Assembly: GCA_902801625.1 (NCBI GenBank)
Contig: CADCJI010000014.1
Coordinates: 62,001 to 126,000, forward strand
DNA: 64,000 bases
Reading direction: 5' to 3'
Origin: an uncultured Bacteroidia bacterium
Lineage (GTDB): Bacteria; Bacteroidota; Bacteroidia; Bacteroidales; F082
Of the stretch, positions 43,360 to 52,680 are shown piece by piece. The notes below the pieces were generated by a model. That model was not told the origin of the DNA and did no database searches. It worked only from the letters and a program-made list of their open reading frames with translations. Made by a program: the position numbers and the translations under genes. Numbering within the stretch: position 1 is the first letter of the stretch; each line of letters begins with the position of its first letter.

Positions 43360-43398
43360 TTGAGAGAATGACATACACGGAGGGCTGGAGAGGAAGGC

Positions 43399-44874
43399 TT
43401 ACTTCTTCGCTACAGGGTCGCAAGTCAAATCAATGCCCAGTTTTTTGAAGATTTTCTGGTCCACTTCGCTGAGCATCACTGTGCTATGCACTTGACAGCC
43501 TTTTAGTTGCGGCAGATGTTCCAAAGCCATTTTGCAGTTTTCATCCCATAGGCTGAGCATGGAGAGGGCCACCAAGACCTCATCGGTGTGCAAGCGTGGG
43601 TTTTTGCCATGCAAGAAACTGACTTTTGTCTTTTGAATGGGCTCAATCATGGCTTGCGGGATGAGCTTCACCTCATGCGGTATGCCTGCAATATGTTTGG
43701 TGGCGTTTAGAATCAAAGCGGCGCTGGGACCAAGAAGGGCGCTGGTGTGAGCTGTGATAATAGTGCCATCTTCCAATTCGATGGCGGCAGCGGCAGCGCC
43801 TTCCTGCTCTTTGCGCTCTTTGGCAGCGATGGTGGTTTTGCGGTCAGCCGTGCTGATTTTGGCTTGTTTCATCAGCAAAGCAATCTTATTGACCTCGTTC
43901 TCAGTGCCTTTGCCTTTGGCCAAATTGCAAAGTGCAGCATAGTAACGACGGATGATTTCTTGCTTGGAGGCTTCGCAACAGGCTTCATCATCGCTGAGGC
44001 AATAGCCTACCATATTGACGCCCATGTCGGTCGGCGACTTGTAGGGATTCTCACCATAGATGCTCTCAAAGATAGCATTCAGCACGGGGAAAATCTCAAT
44101 ATCGCGATTGTAGTTGACAGCTGTTTTGCCGTAGGCTTCCAGATGGAACGGGTCAATCATGTTGACATCGCTGAGGTCGGCAGTGGCGGCTTCGTAGGCT
44201 ACATTGACGGGATGCTTCAGAGGTAGATTCCATACAGGGAAGGTTTCAAACTTGGCGTAGCCCGCCTTGACGCCGCGCTTGTTCTCGTGATAGAGTTGGC
44301 TCAGGCAGACGGCCATCTTGCCGCTTCCCGGGCCTGGTGCTGTGACCACCACCAATGGGCGCGTGGTTTCCACATAGTCGTTGCGGCCAAAGCCTTCCTC
44401 CGAGTCGATGAGAGCGACATTGTTGGGATAGCCTTCAATGATGCGGTGGTAATACACCTTGATGCCCATGCGCTCCAAACGCTGGCGGTAGGCATCGGTG
44501 CTGGCTTGACCGTTGTAGTGGGTCACCACCACCGAACTCACCATGAAACCACGGTTCATGAATTCCTCACGCAGACGCAACACATCCACATCGTAAGTGA
44601 TGCCCAAGTCGCCGCGCACCTTGTTCTTCTCAATGTCGACGGCACTGATGACGATGATGATTTCAGCCACATCGATGAGCTGTGAAAGCATCTTCAGTTT
44701 ACTATCAGGCTGGAAGCCTGGCAGCACACGGCTGGCATGGAAATCGTCGAAGAGTTTGCCGCCGAATTCGAGATACAGTTTGTCGCCGAATTTTGCAATG
44801 CGGTCTTTGATGTGTTCTGACTGGATTTTGAGGTATTTTTCGTTGTCGAACCCGTATTTTTTAGTGGTTTTCAT
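43399..44874 (-). CDS. DUF1846-family protein
   Basis: A 491-residue cytoplasmic protein from ATG 44872-44874 (MKTTKKYGFDNEKYLKIQSE); the in-frame upstream extension would overlap the -7 element. The family landmarks are IKDRIAKFGDKLYLEFGGKL, RVLPGFQPDSKLKML and a P-loop-like VVTAPGPGSGKMAVCLSQLY near residue 190. DNVNMIDPFHLEAYGKTAVN-type text lies in the middle (SDVNMIDPFHLEAYG), and VALSMLSLWDENCKMALEHL near the end. Structures of this family are known but the biochemical role is, to my knowledge, unproved. Length matches. It is a single gene on the minus strand. Confidence 0.88.
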   Translation of the reverse strand: MKTTKKYGFDNEKYLKIQSEHIKDRIAKFGDKLYLEFGGKLFDDFHASRVLPGFQPDSKLKMLSQLIDVAEIIIVISAVDIEKNKVRGDLGITYDVDVLRLREEFMNRGFMVSSVVVTHYNGQASTDAYRQRLERMGIKVYYHRIIEGYPNNVALIDSEEGFGRNDYVETTRPLVVVTAPGPGSGKMAVCLSQLYHENKRGVKAGYAKFETFPVWNLPLKHPVNVAYEAATADLSDVNMIDPFHLEAYGKTAVNYNRDIEIFPVLNAIFESIYGENPYKSPTDMGVNMVGYCLSDDEACCEASKQEIIRRYYAALCNLAKGKGTENEVNKIALLMKQAKISTADRKTTIAAKERKEQEGAAAAAIELEDGTIITAHTSALLGPSAALILNATKHIAGIPHEVKLIPQAMIEPIQKTKVSFLHGKNPRLHTDEVLVALSMLSLWDENCKMALEHLPQLKGCQVHSTVMLSEVDQKIFKKLGIDLTCDPVAKK

Positions 44875-44900
44875 GGTGCTTAGAATTAAAAATACGGGAT

Positions 44901-44909
44901 GCAAAGATA
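44901..44909 (-). promoter_or_regulatory. -7 element (TATCTTTGC) of the DUF1846 gene
   Basis: TATCTTTGC on the minus strand, 26 bases before the ATG. Confidence 0.6.
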
Positions 44910-44953
44910 CGGTTTTTCAAAATACTAAGACCTTTTTTCTAAAATTTTAAGTC

Positions 44954-44985
44954 AAAAAAATGGTCGCCCACATTGGAGCGACCAT
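44954..44985 (-). terminator. Intrinsic terminator of glyA
   Basis: Arms ATGGTCGC (44960-44967) and GCGACCAT (44978-44985) are followed, reading on the minus strand, by seven T residues. It lies 25 bases downstream of the glyA stop. Confidence 0.88.
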
Positions 44986-45010
44986 TTATTAATTAAGGTG
45001 TTGCTAATGC

Positions 45011-46309
45011 TTACCAAGCGAAGAGCGGATAGTCCTTCATCAGCTTGTTGACCTCGGCGCGGACGGCGTTGATCTTGGCCTCCGAAGCGGTCTTGGTCTC
45101 AGGATTGATGTCGCTGATGACATCGTCGATCATGTCGACGATGACGGCCATCTTATCTTGCTTCAGACCACGGGTGGTGATGGCGGGCGTACCGACACGC
45201 AGACCAGAGGTCAGGAAAGGTGAGCGGGTGTCGAAGGGCACCATGTTCTTGTTGACGGTGATGTCGGCAAGGACGAGGGTGTTCTCCACCATCTTACCGG
45301 TGATTTCCGGGAACTTGCCGCGGAGGTCGATCAGCATGGAGTGGTTGTCGGTGCCACCGCTGATGACATCGTAGCCCTTATCCATGAAAGCTCTGGCCAT
45401 GAAGGCGGCGTTCTTTCTCACCTGCTGGATGTACTCCATGTACTCGTCGCTAAGGGCTTCGCCGAAAGCAACGGCCTTAGAGGCGATGACATGCTCCAGA
45501 GGACCACCTTGGATGCCTGGGAACACGGCGCTGTTAATCAAAGCAGACATCATCTTCGTCTCGCCCTTCGGGGTCTTGCGGCCACGCGGGTCTTCGAAGT
45601 CATGACGGATGAGGATCATGCCGCCACGGGGACCACGGAGGGTCTTGTGAGTCGTGGTGGTGATGATGTGGCAGTACTCCAACGGGTCGTTGAGCAGACC
45701 CTTGGCGATGAGGCCAGCGGGGTGGCTAACGTCGGCCATGAGGACGGCGCCCACTTGGTCGGCGATGGCACGCATGCGTTTGTAGTCCCAATCACGGCTG
45801 TAAGCAGAGGCACCAGCGATGATGAGTTTGGGCTTACACTCGAGGGCGATTTTCTCCATCTCATCGTAGTCGACGCGACCGGTTTCCTTGGCCACATGAT
45901 AGGCGACGGGCTTATAGAGCATACCCGAAGCGTTGACCGGGCTGCCGTGTGAGAGGTGACCACCGTGCGAGAGGTCGAGACCCATGAAGGTGTCGCCGGG
46001 TTCAAGCAAAGCTTGCATCACAGCCATGTTGGCCTGTGCGCCCGAGTGGGGCTGCACATTGGCGAAGGTGGCGTTGAACAGTTGGCAGGCGCGGTCGATG
46101 GCGATTTGCTCGCTCTGGTCGACGATTTGGCAGCCGCCGTAATAACGCTTGCCGGGATAACCCTCGGCGTATTTGTTGGTCATGACAGAACCCATGGCTT
46201 CCAGCACTTGCTCGCTGACAAAGTTTTCCGAAGCGATGAGCTCGATTCCGTGCATCTGACGCTCTTTCTCTTGGCGAATCAGATCAAAGATTTTTTCGTC
46301 TCTTTTCAT
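45011..46309 (-). CDS. glyA: Serine hydroxymethyltransferase
   Basis: A 432-residue PLP enzyme that interconverts serine and glycine with tetrahydrofolate. It shows [35 protein letters not shown], the substrate segment [20 protein letters not shown] and the PLP-lysine region [17 protein letters not shown]. The C-terminal [17 protein letters not shown] is typical. Full length. A weak -7-like CAACTTTGC (minus strand, 46379-46387) lies 69 bases upstream, and a strong terminator follows, so it is a single-gene unit. Confidence 0.97.
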   Translation of the reverse strand: MKRDEKIFDLIRQEKERQMHGIELIASENFVSEQVLEAMGSVMTNKYAEGYPGKRYYGGCQIVDQSEQIAIDRACQLFNATFANVQPHSGAQANMAVMQALLEPGDTFMGLDLSHGGHLSHGSPVNASGMLYKPVAYHVAKETGRVDYDEMEKIALECKPKLIIAGASAYSRDWDYKRMRAIADQVGAVLMADVSHPAGLIAKGLLNDPLEYCHIITTTTHKTLRGPRGGMILIRHDFEDPRGRKTPKGETKMMSALINSAVFPGIQGGPLEHVIASKAVAFGEALSDEYMEYIQQVRKNAAFMARAFMDKGYDVISGGTDNHSMLIDLRGKFPEITGKMVENTLVLADITVNKNMVPFDTRSPFLTSGLRVGTPAITTRGLKQDKMAVIVDMIDDVISDINPETKTASEAKINAVRAEVNKLMKDYPLFAW

Positions 46310-46428
46310 TATTGTTGAATTGTTGATTGTTGAGTCGTTTAATTGTTGTTTTAGGGACTGCCAGAGGCTAATTCCGCTGCAAAGTTGCGAAATTTTATTG
46401 AGTCTACGACAAAAAATCTAACTTTTAC

Positions 46429-46437
46429 TATTTTTGT
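46429..46437 (+). promoter_or_regulatory. -7 element (TATTTTTGT) of the DUF3089 gene
   Basis: TATTTTTGT ends 21 bases before the ATG at 46459. Confidence 0.6.
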
Positions 46438-46458
46438 CGGCCTAAAACCAACCATTCA

Positions 46459-47442
46459 ATGAAAAACAATTCCTTTTTTGGCCTTTTGATGGCATTAATG
46501 ATGTTTTCGACCTTCTCTTGTAACCATCAATCCCAACCAGTTGAATCAACAATTGATTATTCCGATAACACATATTGGTACAGCTGTGGCGACACCACAA
46601 AAGATGCTGATGTCTTCTATGTATATCCGACCGTATCGACCATTTCTTATGTTGACAACGACTCATCGTGGTTTGCTGACATTACCATTCCCGAGGTGCG
46701 CGAGGAAGCCAATGGCAACCAACGCTTCAACAAGATGCTTTATGGCGAGTACAATTTCTACGCACCCTATTATCGACAAATGATTTTTGAGGCTTATTCT
46801 CAACCCACACCTATGTTAGATTCTCTTGCTCAAATAGCGGCTAAGGATGTCAACGACGCCTTCCAATATTATATGGCGAACTTCAACCATGGTCGCCCCT
46901 TTTTCCTGATGGGTCACAGCCAAGGCTCGCAGATGCTTATTGAGTTGTTGAAAAACGGAATGACCGAGGAACAACGCAAACTGATGGTAGCTGCTTATTG
47001 CATTGGCTATCATGTCAGTGCAGAAGAACTAGCCGCCTATCCCGAGGCTTTGAAACCCGCCACAGATAGCACAATGCAAGGTTTGGTCATTTTCAACTCT
47101 GTGACGGATACAACCGCTATCGGCATGGTTTCGCGTGGCGATGTGGTCGGCATCAATCCCACCACTTGGACAATGGCACCGGACACCGTTCCCGCCGAGT
47201 TACATCTGGGCATGGCCAAATACAATGAAACTCGCGACAGTGTCCTCATCGTGCCTTGTCCGACTAGGACTTATCTTTACAAGCACAACACCGTCTGCCC
47301 CGACCTCGACCCGGAAATGGTCTTCATCCCAGCTTATGAGGACAAGTTCCCGAAAGGCAACCTCCACTTTGCTGACTCTTGGCTCTTTGGCGGGAATGTG
47401 TTGGAGAATATGAGATGTAGGTTGAGGAATTACAAAAATTGA
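46459..47442 (+). CDS. DUF3089 alpha/beta-hydrolase lipoprotein
   Basis: A 327-residue product. The lipoprotein signal (LMALMMFSTFSC) places the Cys at 21. The DUF3089 features include DADVFYVYPTVSTISYVDND at the start of the mature domain, the nucleophile elbow FFLMGHSQGSQMLIELL (Ser in GHSQG) and LGMAKYNETRDSVLIVPCPT. The last part, GNLHFADSWLFGGNVLENM, holds the expected C-terminal His. It is probably a periplasmic esterase or lipase; the substrate is not known. It stands alone between glyA and tyrS. Confidence 0.85.
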   Translation: MKNNSFFGLLMALMMFSTFSCNHQSQPVESTIDYSDNTYWYSCGDTTKDADVFYVYPTVSTISYVDNDSSWFADITIPEVREEANGNQRFNKMLYGEYNFYAPYYRQMIFEAYSQPTPMLDSLAQIAAKDVNDAFQYYMANFNHGRPFFLMGHSQGSQMLIELLKNGMTEEQRKLMVAAYCIGYHVSAEELAAYPEALKPATDSTMQGLVIFNSVTDTTAIGMVSRGDVVGINPTTWTMAPDTVPAELHLGMAKYNETRDSVLIVPCPTRTYLYKHNTVCPDLDPEMVFIPAYEDKFPKGNLHFADSWLFGGNVLENMRCRLRNYKN

Positions 47443-47443
47443 C

Positions 47444-47452
47444 TATTTTTGC
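47444..47452 (+). promoter_or_regulatory. -7 element (TATTTTTGC) of tyrS
   Basis: TATTTTTGC begins one base after the upstream stop codon and ends 41 bases before the tyrS ATG. A decayed TTTCGACAGGCTCA-type half repeat lies in the leader (47463-47484). Confidence 0.6.
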
Positions 47453-47462
47453 ACCCAAATTT

Positions 47463-47484
47463 ATTTCGACGAGCTCAATAACCT
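47463..47484. repeat. Decayed half copy of the TTTCGACAGGCTCA repeat
   Basis: ATTTCGACGAGCTCAATAAC (47463 onward) resembles TTTCGACAGGCTCAACGACC with several changes. Confidence 0.5.
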
Positions 47485-47493
47485 TAACTAACG

Positions 47494-48792
47494 ATGAAGA
47501 ATTTTGTTGAAGAACTCCGCTGGCGCGGAATGCTGGCACAGATTATGCCAGGAACGGAAGAACTCCTCCAGAAAGAAATGGTAACGGCTTACCTCGGTAC
47601 CGACCCGACCGCCGACTCCTTACATATCGGACACCTTTGCGGCATCATGATGCTGCGCCATCTGCAACACTGCGGCCACAAGCCCATCATCCTGGTGGGT
47701 GGTGCCACAGGCATGATTGGCGATCCCTCGGGTAAGAGCCAAGAGCGTAACCTGCTCAACGAAGAGACCTTGCGTCACAACCAAGAGTGCATCAAGGCAC
47801 AAGTGGCCAAGTTCCTCGATTTCGAGTCGAAGGAGCCCAACGCTGCCGAGATGGTGAACAACTACGACTGGATGAAGGACTTCACTTTCCTCGACTTCGC
47901 CCGCGAGGTGGGCAAACACATCACCGTGAACTATATGATGGCCAAGGACAGCGTGCAGCAACGCCTCAACGGCACCGCCCGCGACGGCTTGAGCTTCACC
48001 GAGTTCACCTACCAGCTTCTGCAAGGCTACGACTTCCTGTGGCTCTACCAGCACAAGAACTGCAAGCTGCAGCTGGGCGGTAACGACCAATGGGGCAACA
48101 TCACCACGGGCACGGAATTAATTCGCCGTACCTTGGGCTTTGAGAACGAGGCCTTTGCCCTGACTTGCCCGCTCATCACCAAGGCCGACGGTAAGAAGTT
48201 CGGCAAGACCGAGAGTGGCAACATCTGGCTCGACCCGAAGCGCACCACGCCTTACAAGTTCTACCAGTTCTGGCTCAACGTCAGCGATGAGGATGCCGAG
48301 AAATACATCAAGATCTTCACCTCGCTGGATAAAGAAACCATTGATGCCCTGATTGAAGAGCACAAGAAAGACCCGGGCATGCGTGTGCTGCAAAAGCGTT
48401 TGGCCCAAGAGGTTACTGTGTTGGTGCACTCCCAAGAAGCTTTGGATGCCGCCATCGAGGCCTCCAACATCCTCTTCGGCAAGTCGACCAAGGAAGGTTT
48501 GGAGAAGCTCGACGAAGCCACCTTCTTGGACATCTTCGACGGCGTGCCGCAGGAGCATATCGCCCGCACCGACCTCGAAGCCGGTATCCCGATTGTCGAC
48601 TTCATGGCCGTCAACACGCAGATTTTCCCCTCAAAAGGTGAGGCCCGCAAGATGACCCAAGCCAACGGCGTGAGCGTCAACAAGGAAAAGGTCACTTTGG
48701 ACAAGGTCATGACCACCGACGACCTCATCGACGGCAAGTACATCCTTATGCAGAAGGGCAAGAAGAACTATTACCTCGTTGTAGTCGAATAA
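47494..48792 (+). CDS. tyrS: Tyrosine--tRNA ligase
   Basis: A 432-residue class I synthetase with the HIGH motif [18 protein letters not shown], the tyrosine-site segment [20 protein letters not shown] and [13 protein letters not shown] in the KMSKS position. A C-terminal S4 RNA-binding domain (about residues 365-432, [20 protein letters not shown]) follows. It charges tRNA-Tyr. Full length and intact. The next gene, a DUF6922 protein, starts two bases after its stop. Confidence 0.97.
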   Translation: MKNFVEELRWRGMLAQIMPGTEELLQKEMVTAYLGTDPTADSLHIGHLCGIMMLRHLQHCGHKPIILVGGATGMIGDPSGKSQERNLLNEETLRHNQECIKAQVAKFLDFESKEPNAAEMVNNYDWMKDFTFLDFAREVGKHITVNYMMAKDSVQQRLNGTARDGLSFTEFTYQLLQGYDFLWLYQHKNCKLQLGGNDQWGNITTGTELIRRTLGFENEAFALTCPLITKADGKKFGKTESGNIWLDPKRTTPYKFYQFWLNVSDEDAEKYIKIFTSLDKETIDALIEEHKKDPGMRVLQKRLAQEVTVLVHSQEALDAAIEASNILFGKSTKEGLEKLDEATFLDIFDGVPQEHIARTDLEAGIPIVDFMAVNTQIFPSKGEARKMTQANGVSVNKEKVTLDKVMTTDDLIDGKYILMQKGKKNYYLVVVE

Positions 48793-48794
48793 TC

Positions 48795-49100
48795 ATGGAA
48801 GACAAGGATAAGCTACACGGCCTCAGCCCATATTTGTTTTGGGATTTCGATACGACCCACTTCGACATCGACAAAAATGCCGCGTGGCTTATCCAAAGGG
48901 TGCTGGAATATGGGCAGATGAGCGATTGGAACATCATCGAAAAGCATTTTGGTGTTGATACAATTGTTTCATACGCTCTGAATTTCAGAACACTAAATCC
49001 AGTTGCGCGTTCGTTTTTGAGCTTTATTTCAGGTGTTAAGAAGGAGGATTTCAGATGCTATCGTATCGCACAATCGAGCCCTACACTTTGGAACTCCTGA
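48795..49100 (+). CDS. DUF6922-like small protein (putative antitoxin partner)
   Basis: A 101-residue protein starting MEDKDKLHGLSPYLFWDFDT, with NAAWLIQRVLEYGQMSDWN and VARSFLSFISGVKKEDFRCY. The 'yLFWD.d...id...n..iIerVLeyG...dw' pattern is that of small Bacteroidota proteins (DUF6922) often encoded directly before AbiEii-type nucleotidyltransferases. The last 46 bases overlap the start of the next gene in another frame, so the two are coupled. By position it may be the antitoxin of the pair; this is inference. It also follows tyrS by only two bases and so may be transcribed from the tyrS promoter. Confidence 0.75.
   Translation: MEDKDKLHGLSPYLFWDFDTTHFDIDKNAAWLIQRVLEYGQMSDWNIIEKHFGVDTIVSYALNFRTLNPVARSFLSFISGVKKEDFRCYRIAQSSPTLWNS
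49041..49047 (+). promoter_or_regulatory. Strong ribosome-binding site (AAGGAGG) of the AbiEii-like gene
   Basis: AAGGAGG lies 7 bases before ATG 49055, inside the coding part of the preceding gene. Near-perfect sites like this are rare in the window and fix the start of the AbiEii-like gene. Confidence 0.7.
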
Positions 49101-49684
49101 AGTACTTGATGGCAGAGCCTTATCTGAAGGATTGCCGTCTCGTGGGTGGGACAGCTTTGGCTTTGCAATACGGACATCGCTCGTCGGTGGATTTGGACGT
49201 TTTTGGTGTGATTTCCGACAATGATGCTGCATTGCAGGACATTTTGGAAGGCTTCGGAAAGATTCAAGGCCAAATGACCTCCAAATACATCAAATCATTC
49301 ATTGTTGATGGAATCAAGGTGGATTTTGTCAATTATTCACGTTATCCTTGGCTTGATGAGGCAGTTATTGAGGACGATTTGAGATTGGCTTCGCCAAAAG
49401 ACATTGCCGCCATGAAAACCTACGCCATACAAAACCGAGGTTCGCGAAAGGATTTCATTGACATGTATTTCCTTTTGCAGCACTTCACTCTTGAGGAAAT
49501 ACTTGGTTTTTATGCTCAAAAGTATCCCAACTATTCCATGTTCAGGACGCGGATGGCCTTGACCTATTTTGAAGATGCGGAAAACAAGGAATGCCCTCCC
49601 ATGTTCATTAAGGTAGATTGGAACGACATCAAAGAGTTCATTTCGCAAAAAGTCAGGGAAATTGATTGGGTAAAGTTTGAGTAG
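49055..49684 (+). CDS. AbiEii/AbiGii-family nucleotidyltransferase (putative toxin)
   Basis: A 209-residue protein with the nucleotidyltransferase motif LVGGTALALQYGHRSSVDLD (Gly-Gly ... Asp-x-Asp), a third acidic site around IKVDFVNYSRYPWLD, and RGSRKDFIDMYFLLQHFTLE with the Lys/Asp pair of the AbiEii family. Members of this family form type IV or type II toxin-antitoxin or abortive-infection systems and transfer nucleotides to tRNA or other targets. The upstream DUF6922-like gene overlaps it. The strong AAGGAGG site marks the start. Family membership is good; toxicity is not shown by sequence. Confidence 0.85.
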   Translation: MLSYRTIEPYTLELLKYLMAEPYLKDCRLVGGTALALQYGHRSSVDLDVFGVISDNDAALQDILEGFGKIQGQMTSKYIKSFIVDGIKVDFVNYSRYPWLDEAVIEDDLRLASPKDIAAMKTYAIQNRGSRKDFIDMYFLLQHFTLEEILGFYAQKYPNYSMFRTRMALTYFEDAENKECPPMFIKVDWNDIKEFISQKVREIDWVKFE

Positions 49685-49963
49685 TTTTGCCGCGTGAAAT
49701 GAAAGTGGGTGAAGAAATGAAAGCCGAAATGCTGATTTCACCGTGCGAAATAAGGCAAGAATACCGCATTTTAATGGTCTCTTAAACCAAAAAAAACATG
49801 GACAAACCAAAAAACCGAGTTTTCATAAACATTTGAACGTCAATATATTGAAAATTTCAAAATCGAAATAGATAGGGACAAAACCGTTTTAGGGCTTTGC
49901 AGATGGCTTTTTTGGTGTTTTTTTGGATAATTTTGCGTGCATAACGCAGAAAAACACATTGAA
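49685..49963. other. Intergenic region without recognised gene
   Basis: This 279-base stretch contains only AT-rich sequence, a 28-codon frame from 49699 that has no support, and the -7 element of the next gene. No RNA fold or repeat could be recognised. Confidence 0.6.
49928..49936 (+). promoter_or_regulatory. -7 element (TAATTTTGC) of the DUF4932 gene
   Basis: TAATTTTGC ends 27 bases before the ATG at 49964. Confidence 0.55.
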
Positions 49964-51070
49964 ATGAAAACAACGAGAATTTTCACCCTGCTTGCGCTCC
50001 TGCTGATGGCGGGAGGGGTGATGATGCAGGCACAAGAAGTCAAAGTTGAAGCTTCGGAAACGATTGAACTGATGAGCATTATGGCTCGCACAGCTGGATT
50101 TCAGGAGTATCACATGGACATGGCAGGGAAATACACAGAAGAAACCGAGGCTTGGTTTGCTCCGTTTGAATCGCATTCCGCTATTGCTTACATGCGAAGT
50201 TTGAGAGCGAAATACGGCATTAGTTATGATGCTGTTGCTAGTATGTCGTTACATATCGAAGCGGATGGAAAGACCGTGCGTCTCGTTGATGCCAAAACCC
50301 TTGAACAGAGATGGCAAAATGTTAATCTTGACACTTGTTTGATGTACATCAACCAGTTTTACGTTGATACACACTTCCACGAGTTCTACATGCAGCACCA
50401 AAGTTTCTACGAGAAAGGACTTGAAACCTATAGAAATAATGTGATGCAATATTTCCATCAAGACTGGTATTCTCAATTTTATGGCATGACACCCGAAGAA
50501 ACTTTTACGGTCATCATTGGATTTACCAACGGAGGGAATAATTATGGGGCGAGTCGCCAGTTTCCAGACCAAAAGAAAGAAGTCTTTGCCATTTGTGGTT
50601 ACTACTTGGATGAGGAGACTGGCAAGGCTTTTGAGACCGTGGAGATTTTTGCTCCTTTACTGATTCACGAGTTCAACCATTCGTTTGTCAATCCACGCCT
50701 TGATGATGAGGCAAACAAGACTTTGTTGTTGCCAATTGGAGAGGATTTGTATGTTCTGACAAAAAACTTGATGAATTGGCAGGCATACAAAAACGGCTCG
50801 ACAGTGCTTAACGAGAGCATTGTCCGAGCCGCTGTCATTATCTATATGGAGGAAAATGGTTTTGCTGCCGAGCAGGTGAGAGATGAAATGTATGACCAAC
50901 TAGGCAGGGGCTTCCATTGGATGCCCGAGTTGGTGGGCGCACTAAAAGAATACACGCATCATCGCGACAAATACCCGACTTTCAACGATTTTTATCCTGA
51001 AATCGCGAAGGTCTTGGGCACATACGTTGAGAGTGAGCATCAGCAGATTAATACTGCTTTGGAAAGATGA
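49964..51070 (+). CDS. DUF4932-like secreted putative metallopeptidase
   Basis: A 368-residue secreted protein from ATG 49964 (signal MKTTRIFTLLALLLMAGGVM, cleavage near MQAQ). It shows ETIELMSIMARTAGFQEYHM, a TFTVIIGFTNGGNNYGASRQ segment and IFAPLLIHEFNHSFVNPRLD, in which HEFNH is a zinc-metallopeptidase HExxH motif. A downstream Glu (STVLNESIVRAAVI) could be the third ligand. This matches the DUF4932 family of Bacteroidota. Target unknown. A 496-residue secreted protein gene follows after 40 bases and may be in the same transcript. Confidence 0.82.
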   Translation: MKTTRIFTLLALLLMAGGVMMQAQEVKVEASETIELMSIMARTAGFQEYHMDMAGKYTEETEAWFAPFESHSAIAYMRSLRAKYGISYDAVASMSLHIEADGKTVRLVDAKTLEQRWQNVNLDTCLMYINQFYVDTHFHEFYMQHQSFYEKGLETYRNNVMQYFHQDWYSQFYGMTPEETFTVIIGFTNGGNNYGASRQFPDQKKEVFAICGYYLDEETGKAFETVEIFAPLLIHEFNHSFVNPRLDDEANKTLLLPIGEDLYVLTKNLMNWQAYKNGSTVLNESIVRAAVIIYMEENGFAAEQVRDEMYDQLGRGFHWMPELVGALKEYTHHRDKYPTFNDFYPEIAKVLGTYVESEHQQINTALER

Positions 51071-51110
51071 GAAATGGATAAAAGAATAACAAATTAAAAA
51101 TCAGTAAAAT

Positions 51111-52601
51111 ATGAAAAATAAGATATTAATTCTGTTGATTGTATTCTACACTTGTGTCTCATTCGCCCAAATGCCGACAATCAAGCAAGGCCCTTTGGCC
51201 AAAGGCGTAAAACTCACCAATCAAGCCATGTATATAGGAGAGGATGAGTCTTGTTATTATTTCTTTGACTGTTCCATTAAGACAGCCGTCCTTGGTTTCA
51301 GCAAGACCGACTTGTCGCTGAAAGTGGAGAAGGAATACAAGTCCAAACTGTCGGTGCGTTTCCCCATTTACGGAGGTGTGTTTGGCGAGAACATTGAGCT
51401 GGTTACCGCAAAGTGCGAGCCGGAGGGCTATCGCCTCGAAAAATTCACGATAAAGAAGTCGGACATGACATTGGCCTCGACCGATGACATCGGATTCTCG
51501 CCTTTCGAAGACGGGAAAAAGCATGTCATCAACATGGATCCTGTCAAGCTGAAGGATATGCTTACGGTTTCCAGCAAACTTTCTCCTGACCGATCCCATC
51601 GTGCGCTGGTGCGATTGGACCAGTGCAAGAATGGCGCACCTAGCGTTTGGAAGGTAGTGATGTTGGACAACAAGACAGGTGCGACTTTATGGAGCAGGGA
51701 TACGGATCTCCATTTTGCCGATTTCGTGCCTACTGACGACGGCAGGGTCATATTGGCAGGCTATTATCTTGCCGACACCGAAGACAAGGCAATAGCGGCG
51801 CTCGTGGTCATGTCGAACGAAGGAGAAGAACAAATGGCATTCCCTTTGCCCGTCAACATCGGAAGTGCGGAACTTGCATTGAACGGCAATCGCCTTTGGG
51901 TTACTGGTTCGCTGAAAGGAGAGAAATACGGTGACTGGATGTTTTTGTTCAATAGAAACGCCGCCCTTTGCGGGATGTATGTTACCGTATTCGACATGAA
52001 AGAGCAAACTGTTGTCACTTCCGATACGTATTCTTTCACAAAAGAAGACGTAGATGTTTACCTCAACGCCAAGGAAGGCAAGAGCAAAGACAATGAGGTC
52101 CATTGGATTGATTTTCAGCCCTATCTCATGAACGATGGCCGTGTCTGTGTGACAGGCGTTTATAATTATGATGAGGTCATTAGCACTCATACGGGTGCGT
52201 ATTACCAATTCGGGAAACAAGGAGGCATTCTGAACATGTTTGATGCTGACGGAAAACTATTGTGGAGGAAGCCTTACAGGAATGAGATTATCGGTCCCAA
52301 AGAAGTCGTTTCCGATGAATTGTTCGACATCAACGGTAACCTTTGCTATTATTCGATGGTCTGCTCCAAGTATAAATATCCATCGGATGTGGCCGCCTCA
52401 CAAGACCCGCGGTTTTTGAAGACCAAGCTCCGCGAGATCATCTTGGATAATGACGGAAACGAGACCGTGAATGTCATCGACGGCAAGGGCGTTGTCGGCA
52501 TCGCTGCCCAAAGCTATAATTCAGACAAGACGAAGCGACTGTTTCTGTTGATGGAACAAGGCTTGATCAAAAGCGATGTGCGGTTGGTGGTGGTAGATTG
52601 A
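51111..52601 (+). CDS. Secreted protein of unknown function, propeller-like
   Basis: A 496-residue product with signal peptide MKNKILILLIVFYTCVSFAQ. The mature part is beta-rich with propeller-like repeats (YIGEDESCYYFFDCSIKTAV; GRVILAGYYLADTEDKAIAA; GNRLWVTGSLKGEKYGDWMF; GRVCVTGVYNYDEVISTHTG; GNLCYYSMVCSKYKYPSDVA). There is no sorting domain and no lipobox, so it is probably soluble in the periplasm. I recognise no named family. It follows the putative metallopeptidase gene by 40 bases, and a long hairpin lies between it and the convergent amidase. Confidence 0.75.
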   Translation: MKNKILILLIVFYTCVSFAQMPTIKQGPLAKGVKLTNQAMYIGEDESCYYFFDCSIKTAVLGFSKTDLSLKVEKEYKSKLSVRFPIYGGVFGENIELVTAKCEPEGYRLEKFTIKKSDMTLASTDDIGFSPFEDGKKHVINMDPVKLKDMLTVSSKLSPDRSHRALVRLDQCKNGAPSVWKVVMLDNKTGATLWSRDTDLHFADFVPTDDGRVILAGYYLADTEDKAIAALVVMSNEGEEQMAFPLPVNIGSAELALNGNRLWVTGSLKGEKYGDWMFLFNRNAALCGMYVTVFDMKEQTVVTSDTYSFTKEDVDVYLNAKEGKSKDNEVHWIDFQPYLMNDGRVCVTGVYNYDEVISTHTGAYYQFGKQGGILNMFDADGKLLWRKPYRNEIIGPKEVVSDELFDINGNLCYYSMVCSKYKYPSDVAASQDPRFLKTKLREIILDNDGNETVNVIDGKGVVGIAAQSYNSDKTKRLFLLMEQGLIKSDVRLVVVD

Positions 52602-52615
52602 TATTTTGATAAAGC

Positions 52616-52672
52616 CATCGAAAGCCTAGCCATCCCCAACGGCGACATGGAGACGGTTTAAGGCTTTCGATG
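52616..52672. terminator. Long hairpin between convergent genes
   Basis: CATCGAAAGCCT (52616-52627) and AGGCTTTCGATG (52661-52672) are perfect 12-base arms around a 33-base loop containing a further short pair (CCAT / ATGG). It is likely a bidirectional transcription stop, but it lacks a T-run. Confidence 0.6.
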
Positions 52673-52680
52673 AGCAAAAA

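Noticed and set aside
43182-43398. Possible small RNA or tRNA between the lipoprotein and DUF1846 genes
   Set aside because: The structure is fully explained by two copies of the palindromic repeat family.
46310-46458. Possible glycine or folate riboswitch upstream of glyA
   Set aside because: The leader is short and T/G-rich with no conserved riboswitch core that I can recognise.
49699-49785. 28-codon open frame after the AbiEii-like gene
   Set aside because: It has no ribosome-binding site, promoter or recognisable peptide feature; chance is sufficient.
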